From: Diogma glabrata
Lineage: Eukaryota > Arthropoda > Insecta > Diptera > Cylindrotomidae
Assembly: GCA_963693315.1 (NCBI GenBank)
Contig: OY856188.1
Location: 195,186,322-195,250,321 of the forward strand
DNA length: 64,000 bases
Direction: 5' to 3'
The translations under genes were made by a program, and so were the position numbers. The notes under the pieces are model-generated. The model did no database searches, was not told where the DNA came from, and worked only from the letters and a program-made list of their open reading frames with translations. Numbering within the stretch: the stretch's first letter is position 1; the number at the start of each line of letters is the position of its first letter. Below are positions 1 to 10,700 of this stretch, in pieces.

Positions 1-1371
1 AATGGGAAGGCAATTCATTTTAAATGGACAGGCACACGTAGGGGGCAATGGGGAGGGAACCCAGAGGTTTGACGAACCTCACCTCACACCATAGGATTTT
101 AAAACTAGCACATACTTAAGTTATACATTTACAACAGCAGAAAACAACGGTATATTTTAAACATTAATTTACCTTATAATTTATAAGAAAAAACTAGCTA
201 CAAAACTAAATAATAAAACTCATACCTTACTGCATCCTGATGAGTTGCTATCCGCCTGATGAAACGTCTCATATAAACAATTTAAAACACCAGTTCAACT
301 TCGTTTTCTGTATAAACTTTATTTGGACTAAAGATTTAGTTTGACACAAACGTTTGTATTTATTAATCTTTTGTTAATAAATCATTTATTAGTTTATTTA
401 TTGGATATTTTCAACTTAAACCTAGTTTGATTTTTATATTATTATTAGCACAACAAGTTCTCACATAAATCATATTTAGTTTATAATAGTTTTTGTTTTA
501 ACTACTGATTCAAATAATTTACTTTTATACTTTACTTGTAAAGTAGCACTAATCTTTAAGTTATTTATAAACACCAGGCAATATTGTTTCTGATTAACTC
601 TTGTAACTTGTCTCTAGGTTAATGAATTTTACAAACGTTTTTGAATTGAATAGTAAAAACCAATTTAAACTGTTAGAGTTTATTTTCTTATTAGACACTA
701 AAATACCACCGAAACAAAACAAACTCACTGGATTCAAATGGGGATGTCCCTATTTCAGAATCCTTTAAACTTAATCCTTTAAACTTAAACTATTTTTGTG
801 CCAACACCAAACAAAACAAACAAATATCTCGAATTCAAACGGAACATGTGTCCATTTCAGAATTCAGAACTCGACTCCCGATTAAACCAATAAAATTTTC
901 ATTCAATTAGTAAAAAATATTGTTGGAAAATTTTTGCCAATTAATTAAAAAAATATAATAAAATTTGTAATTTGATTGGTTTTCAAATTACAATCAAATA
1001 AAATTCAATTTACTTACACACCAAGGTTAATGAAACTTAATATCGACACATTAATTAGTTTAACATAATTCATTTGTCGTCAATTAGTTCATTTACCTTA
1101 GTTTTGTGTAATGAATTTGCAATGTAATACAATGCAAATATTATTTCCATCAAATTTTATAGATTGTAGAATGTCAACCAATTTTCATTTTCAATTTTAG
1201 ATAAATTTGGAAAAAGGTTTTTATGATTTTGAAAAGTTATCCGATTATGGGGAATGGGGAAAATGTGACGAATGGAAGGAAGATTGATATTGAAAATTTT
1301 CCATCCGGCACACTTCTCGTAGTTGTCATTGAAAGTAACATTAAATGGAACAAACATGTGTTCAGTCTAGC
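1..1371. other. Non-coding A+T-rich DNA, no gene seen
   Basis: No reading frame with recognisable protein character on either strand. A weak direct repeat, roughly 'ggattcaaatgggga...atttcagaat', occurs near 730-765 and again near 833-865. Exons of the RhoGAP gene upstream of 7455 could in principle lie here, but none is visible. Confidence 0.5.
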
Positions 1372-1905
1372 AAAAATGCAATTCAAAAATTAGGATTTTT
1401 GAGCCGATGTAAGAAGTTTTTTAATTCCAGGCAACTTTTGTTAATTTATAAGTCATTTATTCGCCTGTGTATGAAATATTGTTGTAATATTTGGGGCCTA
1501 TTATTCAACAATAAAAATGTCTAGCTAGACTCTGTGCAGAGAAGGGCAATACGGTTAATTGATAATCATACGTTAACTGATCAACTTGATTCACTCCAAC
1601 ACCAAAGAAATGTTGCCGAACTGTCGATCTATTATAAATACAATTTTTATGATTCGTCCTTTAGAGAAATCTAAAACATTCTTCTTTCGTGTGTGCAGTA
1701 CAACCGACAAACACAAACTTCAGAAATATCCCACCCATTTGCTGCTGATTATTTCAATACAGTAACCAAATTGGAACCAGTAACTCATTGCCCCTCTCAG
1801 TTTTCCCGACGAATTCACCCCTCAGACATTTAAAGTAAATTTGAAACATTTGAAGCGCTGTTGATCTAGATTGAGTCAGATTTGCCTGCGCTTAGCTAGC
1901 TAGAG
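1372..1905 (+). pseudogene. LINE reverse transcriptase C-terminal relic (CR1-like)
   Basis: Translating in one frame from about 1372 gives the thumb and C-terminal part of a CR1/Jockey-group non-LTR reverse transcriptase. Visible landmarks are 'LLLIYKSFIRLCMKYC', then 'VQRRAIRLIDNHTLTDQLDS' with the usual 'hxxxRRxAxLxxxYKY' continuation, and a degraded tail near 1790-1880. A TAG interrupts the frame just before the VQRRAIRLI block, and further stops and frame changes follow 1670. No endonuclease or RT catalytic core is present, so this is a short 5'-truncated, dead copy. The clade call is from motif memory; the reverse-transcriptase identity is secure. Confidence 0.7.
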
Positions 1906-2224
1906 TTTGAAATTATCAAAGTAAAAATTCAACTAATCACTTAAACAATTTTTTATTAGTTTCACTGAAACACCAATTTTAAAATTAATTACAATTTATT
2001 TTTTGATTTGACTAAAGTAACATTTAAGTTAAACTGACCAGAGCCAAATCGCTAAAATGTGAGACAAAATTCAAAAATTCTTCAAAATACTAATTAGAAT
2101 TTCTATTGCGAAAATGTGGGACGGTCTAAACGTGCTAGCTAGATTGTGCATAAATTTACTATTTAGTGCTTTCCTTTGCTATTTGTTTACTTTTTAATCC
2201 TTCAAAAAATTCTTTTATTTTAAC

Positions 2225-3545
2225 TGGACATTTTTAAACCGTTAGGAAATGTGCTTTCAGTGTTTCGTACATTTTCAAAATTCTTTCCAGTGCTAGCATT
2301 AATGCAAGCCAGCGAGTTTCACAGTATCCAAGGAGTTTGTTATGTTCGACATTACTTTTGTCACATAACTCTTTCAACGTCTCCATCCATTGAGTAAAAT
2401 ATCCATAAATTTTTTTAACCCTGCCACTTACATCAATCGGCATTAAATCAGCAGCAGTTCTTATTGCTCTTATTGGCATTATTTAGAATATGGGCTGCGA
2501 ATCCAATAAATTTTGATTCAAATTCAAGTTTTGCTTGCTTTAAACATTTTGCACACCTTGACGTGATACACCACTAAAATTGGTATTCGTGTTATCAGCG
2601 CAAACTGCAACTAACTTTTTGTCAATGTTAAATTTTTCAAATTTTCAAGAATATACTCTATTTGTTCCGATGCTCAGGCAAAGAAGAAAATTGCTACAAT
2701 CTAAATATGTAGAATCGAAAATATTTTATTTCCTTATGATTCGATACATCAAAACGGCTTCTGCAAGAGCAATATTTCTTTCAGTTTTTCCCATTATAGT
2801 CCCTGGGCCCATGCTGATTTTATTTGATGATTACCACATATTTTATACTTCGTGAGGCTCCTGTCCTTGACGAGGCCAAAAACTTTTGTTCTGCCATTTT
2901 CATCGATTCGGCCGCTTTTTCGTTCGGCAAGCTTAGAAAATTTCCGATTGCTCGTAAATTTGCTACCACAATTTTTTTTTAACTATGAGGGGTGGAAATT
3001 TGTTTTAGAACACGAAAGTAACCTCGTCCGATAAAAATGTGTCCGCTATTGTCGAGTCCGACAGTTGACATTTTGGCATGTTTGGGTTGTCGGACTCGAC
3101 AATAACAGACACATTTTTGTCGGACAAAATTACCTTCGTGTTCTTAAACAAATTTCCGCCTCTCATAGTTAAAAAAAATTTTGGTAGCAAATTTACAAGA
3201 TCGCAGGCAATTGGCAATTATTTGAAGCTTATCGTACGAAAAAGCGGTCGAATCGAAGAAAATGGCAGACCCAAAGTTTTCGGACTCCTCAAGCACAGGC
3301 GCCTCACGAAGTATAAAATATGTGGTAATCATCATATGAAATCGTCGTGGGCCCAAGGACTATTACTAAGGTTTTAAAAAATTAGTTTTTCTACTGGAGC
3401 TGGCGGCTTATACCAAACTTTTTTATGTTTATCTGTATGTATATGTCTTTTAATATCATAACGTCTACTGTTAATTTGCAAATTCATTCCTCCTGGTAGT
3501 AAAATAAACATTTGCTTCGTTATATTTTGATTTGTTAATAAAATG
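2225..3545 (-). pseudogene. BED-zinc-finger/hAT transposase relic, split by a MITE
   Basis: The minus strand, read from high to low coordinates, first gives a BED-finger tail (about 3480-3380: 'RRYDIKRHIHTDKHKK'). After the palindromic element at 2797-3362 it continues as a hAT-type transposase core. The block 'CADNTNTNFSGVSRQG' (about 2600-2550) matches the conserved D-N-x-N-F-G region of hAT-derived proteins. It is followed by 'IRTAADLMPIDV' and 'LLGYCETRWLALMLALERIL' (2480-2260), the catalytic-core W-containing segment. Several stops lie between about 2500 and 2790, so it is non-functional. The order BED then core fits one gene cut by the MITE. Whether it was a transposon or a domesticated hAT copy cannot be decided. 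Confidence 0.65.
2797..3362. mobile_element. 566-bp palindromic (foldback) MITE, copy 1
   Basis: The two halves are inverted copies of each other along their whole length, meeting near 3065-3085. For example 'gattaccacatattttatac' near 2828 reappears inverted near 3310-3335. The termini read TAGTCCcTGGGCCC and GGGCCCaAGGACTA. The element is flanked by a 3-bp duplication, TTA (2794-2796 and 3363-3365). It has no coding capacity; open frames in both directions are palindrome artefacts. A related 490-bp copy lies at 10445-10934 with a different 3-bp duplication (TTC). Three-bp duplications would fit PIF/Harbinger-type MITEs, but no transposase source is visible. Confidence 0.85.
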
Positions 3546-4661
3546 GTAATTTAATTCAATATCATATGAGAATTTGCATAAACGTTTTCTATCTGTTATG
3601 ATTCGCACGAGAGCTTTTTAAATATAATTTTAAAAATTGGAATAAATTTACATTTTATAGTAGCACAAATCTTTTGTTGTACAAGTAAAGACTGCAAAAC
3701 AACTGCAACAATTTATCTCAATTTTACTAATTTTACTACGCAATTCGAATGAAAGAAAAGGAAAATTTAATCTACTCCAAAGGAGTGAAACCGAAAAAAC
3801 AAATATTTTACTCTTACAAGTAAAAACGAAATTCATCTTATAAATATTTTAATTTTAGGAATATTATTTTAAAGGGTTGGAATGAGTGCTTAAATCAAAT
3901 AAAATTGTAAACTCTCGTTTGAAAATTTAAATGTTTATGAATTTATTAAGAAAACTGAGTCTTTTAAAGTAAAATATTTTGTATTTTATTTTTCTCAATA
4001 TACATACTTTCGAACTCTCGTATATACTCTGGGGAGATATTTCTATAAACAAAAAAACTTTTTCACTGAGGAAAATCTCTTAGAGATCAAAAGATATTTG
4101 CAAAATAAAATGCAAATTATAATTATTGAAGTGAAAACTACTTAGTTTAGTATTTCAAAGAAAATTATATTAATTATATAAATAAATTATATATATAAAT
4201 TATATATATAAATTATATTAAATATATAAATTATATTAAAATTAAAACACTATTTCAGTGAAAAAAAATTGCACTGGTTTGATCTCGCAATAGTTAAATC
4301 AACATAAACATAACATTAAAAAAACTGCAAGAAAAAACTGTGAAGCCATTGCTTTGACTGAGATATTGCGCAAACTTTACGTAGATATAAGGCTTTTTGA
4401 TTATTTCGATAATGCGGACAAATGTGGTCCAAATATTTATTTCGTGTGACGCTTTGTCTGACAAATTTCTCCGTAGGACAACGCAATGAAATGTGAGACA
4501 TTTCCACGCAGCGTGGTACACCTGGCCAGTTTAGTTTAAGTATACATTTATGGCACAACTGATACAAAATGCAAAAGAAACTGATTTTAATACAAATAAT
4601 AGAAGCTCAACTAACGGCACATTTTCCCTTCTATTTAGAGAAGAGATTACATAATAATTCA
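3546..4661. other. Non-coding, with (AT)-rich simple repeat
   Basis: No recognisable gene. A low-complexity stretch of 'taaattatatatataaatta' type runs from about 4165 to 4240. Short open frames on the minus strand at 4294-4567 show no family features and could be degraded 3' sequence of the neighbouring BEL/Pao relic. Confidence 0.5.
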
Positions 4662-6475
4662 TTACAAATTACTTATGTACATAATGACGAAATTGTTACT
4701 TAAATGTTGTAGTAGTAGTAGCGTAGCTACAAGTTTGATGATCGATGTCTCTGATTTATGAATCACAATCATCGTGAAATCGTCATTTTTTGGATCCTTA
4801 TTTCTTTGCCATCTTGAAGGTTTAGGTTGTTTAAAGTCAATTAATAATGGTTCATATACTTGTGTTAATGAATGTCCAATTAAAAAGTGAGCTGGTGCCA
4901 GCATTTCTACATCATCCATTTGTACAGCACCAGGGGGCGAATTCAGTATTGTCTCAATTTGAGTTATTATGTGTTAGCATTTCTTGGTATGTCAATCGAT
5001 CATCGCCAATGACCCGTTTTAGGTGAAATTTAGTATATTTAATTGCTGCTTCCAACAATCTACCAATTTGTATGGTCCTGGTGGAATAAAGTACCAAGTA
5101 ATATGATCCTTTAAGGAAGCAAAAGAAATTGGATTAATTGAGGAATTGAGCTCATTTTGTTACGAGCTCCAATAAAATGAGAGCCGTTGTCACTATAAAC
5201 ATCGGTACACAAGCCCCGCCTTTCACAAAATCTTCATAGAACGTTCAACCTTAATTTTTTGATCAGCAGATGTCTGTTTAAATCTGAAGCACTGCACGCA
5301 ATTAGTAGTAATTTTTTTGATAATAGTTTTTGCTCTAATGATCTACATCCACTTATATATTGCTGCAGCGAAAGTTTTTTCTGATACGTCAGAAAAACCA
5401 TGTAATTGGAAAGGTGCTAGTTCTGTATGCATCCATTTGGGAATTTTAATGAGAGATATCTGCTAATTTATTTCGAAGATACTCCCATTTTTGTATGATA
5501 TCTGGTGGCAACCGTTGGTCCCGCTCGAGTTTTTTGCAAACAAAGGCTTTGAAATAGTGTTTAAATTAAGATTATAACAGGAGCAAGCCATCTCATTTGG
5601 TCGAAAATTTGGGAAGCTTCAGATAGAAATCCTCTCTTAGTGAGTGAGTACCATTCTATACCTAATCGTGTGACCTGTTAAATCTAGAGACTGTATCTCG
5701 CAGTCTTATTTTTGGACATCCTTTAAAGGAAACTGGTCGTTGGAACACCATTTTCGTAGTTTAAATCCTGCCGAAGATAGGCATTCAATAAGGTTTGCTT
5801 TGATATATGGAGTACATGAAGTACCGTACGTAACTGTAAGAAACTTAATCTCCGTGTTTCGGTGGATTCCGCCCGCCATACTATACGCGAAAAAACCGCA
5901 TCTCGGTGATCCATTAAAATTTGTCGATACATCTATTTCACATCAGCAGTGAATACAATTCTGTATTTTCAAAAACGAAATTGGAACTAAACTTGGCTGA
6001 ATTGTAGGTCCCTCCTAATCGGACCCTTTTCATTAAGACTTGCTCATAGTCTTGGCTGATCCGCCAAAGACAAACGATAATTTTGCAACCTTCTTGGTGT
6101 TTTTGTAGACACCGTGATGAGGTAAAAAATAAGAGGGGCTCCAAACTGGCTGCTTCATTTTTTGTAATTTATTCTATGTGACCACTTGTTAAATAGCTTC
6201 ACATAAATTTTACATGCGTTTTATTGCTATTTTCTTTGTTAGGCTTAAATTATTTAAATTACCTTTAAATCGAAGTCGTGCTATATAGCGACCATTTTCC
6301 TTCCTAAATGTTTCTTGAAAATGTCGTTCACATAAGGCTTTTTCATCTGTCAATAGCTTAGATGCAGGTTCCTCAGTTTACCAAAAACGAGCAAGTAAAT
6401 GGTCAACATCGGTCTTTTTACTAAAGTTCACATTAATCCTTCAAGGTTCCTTGGGGATGGCCGATGTTTCTGCAA
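4662..6475 (-). pseudogene. Degraded BEL/Pao LTR-retrotransposon pol
   Basis: Minus-strand fragments occur in the correct pol order, in shifting frames. About 6150-5950 is the RT entry region ('FLPHH', and a segment resembling the VFDASAKT-type block). About 5930-5860 gives 'MYRQILMDHRD' with 'RIVWRAEST', the RT palm region typical of BEL/Pao. About 5700-5600 has 'RLGIEWYSL' and 'SQIFDQMAW', the connection/RNase H region. About 5300-5270 gives 'CVQCFRFKQ' and about 5110-5040 'WYFIPPG', both integrase. At 4919-4850 'LAPAHFLIGHSLTQVYEPLL' is the post-integrase segment of BEL/Pao polyproteins. Stops and frameshifts occur every 100-200 bases, so it is dead. No LTRs were identified. Confidence 0.75.
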
Positions 6476-7454
6476 ATTTATATTGATGTTATTTTAAGTC
6501 TTAACGCATGTAGTCTATTTCTCTATTTCGAAAATGTATAAGATATTTGTGATCGAAGTTAGAACTTTCTCTCTACTACGGGATAGTTCTAATTTCGGTA
6601 GTTGTCATTTCATATGGTTAAAGTCAAATGTCAATGACAAGTTAATCTTATCACACAAAGTTACACTTATTATACAAAATAATAGTCACACGCTAGTCAC
6701 AACTCACAACACAACTATGGTTTTGCCTTTCTCATAGACAAAATATGCCATTAATTAGAACTCGAACTTACATCCAATTCCTTAGAACTTGGGCGAAATC
6801 TTTGCCGTAGGCTTAAAACATCAAAGGTCCCTTAAGAGTCTGAGTCGAGAAGCGTAATGTTTTTATGACAACTCTTTCAAGAAGGATGAGAAACATAAAT
6901 TTTTTCTAATGATTTAAGCTTCTTCAATTTACTGGAGAGGAAAGACACATTCTTCACCAAGTTACTTTACATAGAGAAAGAAGGATCTAAAAAAACGGCG
7001 ACATAATTTAATTTTTGTATACAAATAATATAGCTGTAACACCAGTTATAAAACCTTAATATAAAATACTATCTACTAGCTAAATGGTAATTGAATCGTC
7101 CTACATCCAAACCAACATTCCAACTTTTATTAACATAACTGATAATCCTAATCTTTAAACTAATGCAACAACATATTTTTTTTGTCAATTAGTTCAATTT
7201 ACACAAAATTAATTACGAAATATAACTGTTACGACATACAAAATTATGTCATACATGTAATTGCAGTTAGAATGAAAATAGATAAAATGTAAATTTCTAT
7301 GTACATAACTCTAACAGTCTAATAAAGATAAATCAAAATTTCCAATCTATAACTCATACTCAACCCACAAACCAAAATATTAAAATTTCTTTTAATTGTA
7401 AAACATAAATTTTATTTCATAATAATCGATTATATGTTGATTTTTATTTTACAG
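6476..7454. other. Non-coding; upstream intron sequence of the RhoGAP gene
   Basis: Nothing recognisable on either strand. A polypyrimidine tract (7441-7450) and ACAG acceptor (7451-7454) end this stretch immediately before the first recognised RhoGAP exon, so it is most likely intronic. Confidence 0.6.
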
Positions 7455-7712
7455 AGTCCTGAACCATCGGGTATAATAGATCTTCGTTCGTTCCATGTTA
7501 CAGAAGGGAATTACACAAAACGAAAACATGTTTTTAAACTTACATCAGCACCAATTCATACAACAAATTCACCAACGTCATCATCGGCATCATCATCGCC
7601 GACAGGATGTGGTACCGAATTACTTATACAAACTGAAAATCAACAGGACATGAAATATTGGATGGAGCATTTACGATCGTCTTGTGGACATGATGATTTT
7701 ACTAGAAATCAA
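7455..7712 (+). CDS. RhoGAP gene exon: second half of PH domain
   Basis: 86 codons, phase 0 at both ends, between a 'ttttattttacag' acceptor and a 'gtaagt' donor. The peptide runs from IIDLRSFHV through 'KRKHVFKL' to 'DMKYWMEHL'. These are the central beta strands and the C-terminal helix (with its invariant Trp) of a PH domain like that preceding the GAP domain in ARHGAP21/23. A Thr/Ser-rich insert ('NSPTSSSASSSPTG') sits in the loop before the last strand. The first half of the PH domain must come from an exon further 5' that was not found. PH domains of this group bind phosphoinositides and Arf-type GTPases (family knowledge). Confidence 0.85.
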
Positions 7713-10700
7713 GTAAGTTGGATTTATATTTTCGAAAATTTTATTTGTTATAGTAATGATATTGATCCTCATCATGGTAAACTTTTGAAAAGTTAGTGTA
7801 TAAACTTCCAACCGTAGTCGTAAATGAATGCTGCTAGCTGTGATTAGAAAATGTGACCAATTTTTGTTCGGGACATTGTGAACTTCAACTCATTTTGTTA
7901 AATTATTAAAATAATGTTTGAATTTTGTGTCTTTCTTCGCAGAACAATTAGTTGAATGAATTAGATATGTTTAGCACACTAAATACGAATTATTCATTAC
8001 TTAAATAAGACATGAGATGATCACCCAAAGATTTTAAATATTTAAAATCTTTGGGTGAGCATCTCATGTCTTCGCTGAGTTGAAATTTTTTATGAATTTT
8101 ACTTTTCTTTAACCTGTTAGCACTACATTCTTAAAGCTTCTTTTACGGCATATCTTAACTGAAGGTTGTGTGTATAATAAATAAATGTTTTTATTTATTT
8201 ATCAAAACAATTGATACGTTATCAGGATTTTGACGTTGAATAACAAAAAAAAATAACGATAAAAGAAGAATTTTTGAAGGTAGTAATTATATTTTAGTTA
8301 ACATTTTTCTTATTAACAAAACGGAAACGATTTCTGTAAATAGTTTGTTGGTTTTTTTTTATTATAATAAATAATTAAAAAAATCTATTTGCCCTTCTTC
8401 GAAAAACAATTATTCCAAAAATATATTTAAAATAATTTAATAACTTCATCAGAATCCCTTAAAAATCATAAAAAGACACAAAAAAATTAAACGACCTTTA
8501 AGAAGAAGAAGTTTTTATCAATCTTAAAGTGTTTACATTATAGTTTTATTTAAGCGATAATGTTGTGTAGGAAGTGAAATGATTTCCAATAATTATGGAA
8601 TATCTTCCCACAAATGATCAACAAAATGCTAGTAATTTTTATCATGAATCAAGTAAAAAACTGTATCGAAGTTTATCGTTAAAGTTATCATCTGGATATG
8701 TATGAGAATTTTTTTTAATTGGTTCGATTTCATTTGTTTTATTGTTTTATTTTTTTAGGAATACTTAAATAGTTTAGGATCTCAAACAGCCGAACCACAA
8801 CGTATTGCTGGAACAACAATAATTCATACACCAACCAGTGATGATGCTTCACCAATTATACCAGCAAAAACCACACGTAAAATAGGATTAGGTTCACGTT
8901 CACCGTCTGGACAATCACCTGTTACAAAAAGTCGTAAAACTCCACAATTATCAAATGTGAATGCAACATCATCGCAAACCAATCAAAAAGATGAAATTGG
9001 TTCGCCAAAATCAAAAACATGGAAAGGTTTAGTTGTACGACAAATACGGCGAATGCAAGGACAAACTGAAACACATAACCAATTATTACCAGAAGGTGCA
9101 TCAATTGGTGTACCATTAACGCATTGTCCACCAAGTGATGAAAATGAATATGTTCCATATATTGTAACACGATGTATAAATATTGTTGAATCACGAGGTT
9201 TAGGTATTGTTGGAATTTATCGTATACCTGGAAATACAGCGGCAATAACAGCGCTGACAGAACAAGTGAACAGAGGCTTTGAAGAACAAACATTAAAAGA
9301 TCCGAAATGGGAGGATGTAAATGTTGTTTCTAGTTTATTGAAATTATTTATAAGACGGTTACCAGATGGATTGCTACCAAATGAAATGTACAATAGTTTT
9401 ATAAATGCAGATAAACAAACTGGAACAGTTAGGTAAGTTTGTTTGATTTTTTAAACTTTTTTAAACATAAAAATCTTTTAAGATTAAGATTCCACAACAA
9501 CATGCGTTCTAAGGTGTAGATGGAAGTAAATCTTTGTTTTGGGAGTCAGCTTTGCTAGTCGCCAGTTTTGGTAACTGGTGAGAACCATAATTGTTGATCG
9601 ATATGAATTAACACATTGTTTTTCGAGACAGCTATGCAGGTCAATCCGTGCCAACTTCACTGTTCGGCATGTGTCAGTTTTGTTGGCATACATATGTCAG
9701 CTTAGCTTTTCACCTTTCTTGGTTGGCATGTGTACTTTACTAGACGTCATGTCCACAAGTAACCTTTGCTGGTCGACATGAATCTACCGCGCTGGTTAGT
9801 CAGTTCTTGGTGTAGCGATGGATGATGTGCTATTTTTTCGAACCCATATCTAGATTTGGGAATATCGACGGTAAAGATCAATACAAGTCAGTTTTGCTGC
9901 TTAGTACAACCTTTGTATTTCCACACGTGTCATCATTGGCAGTATGGCCAGATTGGGGTGTGAAGAATAGATAAGCTCCTCGCGCCAGGGTGGATTTCAT
10001 TTTGAACTCTTTGCTGTGATCCTAACAAACGAACATGAACCAAAATCACAAAAACAACGGTACTTCTCAGCACCATAAGAAAAAACTATTGGACCCTCAG
10101 TCTGTATTTTTGAATTGAACATTGAAGGCATTAGCAAGTGAAAGACTGATCACTTAATAAGAATGTTAAAAGATTACGACATCGACGTTGTGATTCTGCA
10201 GGAAACGAAGCGCATCTTACCTCTAGAGGAAACACTGTTGGTTTCAAACTTATTAGTGTTATTTACCATCAAGCATATGGATCTGCCACGTATGTTAAGT
10301 CAGAAATCATAAATTGTACCCATTTACTTACACAGACGGACAACGACATACATCTTATTGTTGTTGATATATCGGACACGAAGATTGTTAACGTATATAA
10401 GCCCCCAAATACTGTGTGGCCAGCTGCTACTCTACTATTATTTCTAGTCTTCCTATGTGATAATTACCACGTCCTTGACGAGTCCGAAAACTTTTGTGCT
10501 GCCATTTTTCTCGATTCGGCCGTTTTTTCGTTCGGCAAACTCCGAAAAATGCCGATTGCCCGGGATCTTGTAATTTTTTTTTTTAACTATGAAGGTTGGA
10601 AATTTGATTTAGAACACGAGGGTAGCCCTCTCCGACAAAAATTTGTCTGCTATTGTCTAGTCCGACAACCCAAACATACCAATATGTCAGTTGTCGGACT

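Noticed and set aside
3005..3377. Overlapping frames on both strands inside the first palindromic MITE
   Set aside because: A palindrome yields the same peptide text on both strands; not a gene.
4294..4567. Two overlapping minus frames downstream of the BEL/Pao relic as an env-like gene
   Set aside because: No signal peptide, Cys pattern or membrane segment; overlapping chance frames.
8009..8070. MicroRNA precursor
   Set aside because: No terminal loop of usual size and perfect pairing throughout; better seen as a palindrome or tiny foldback.
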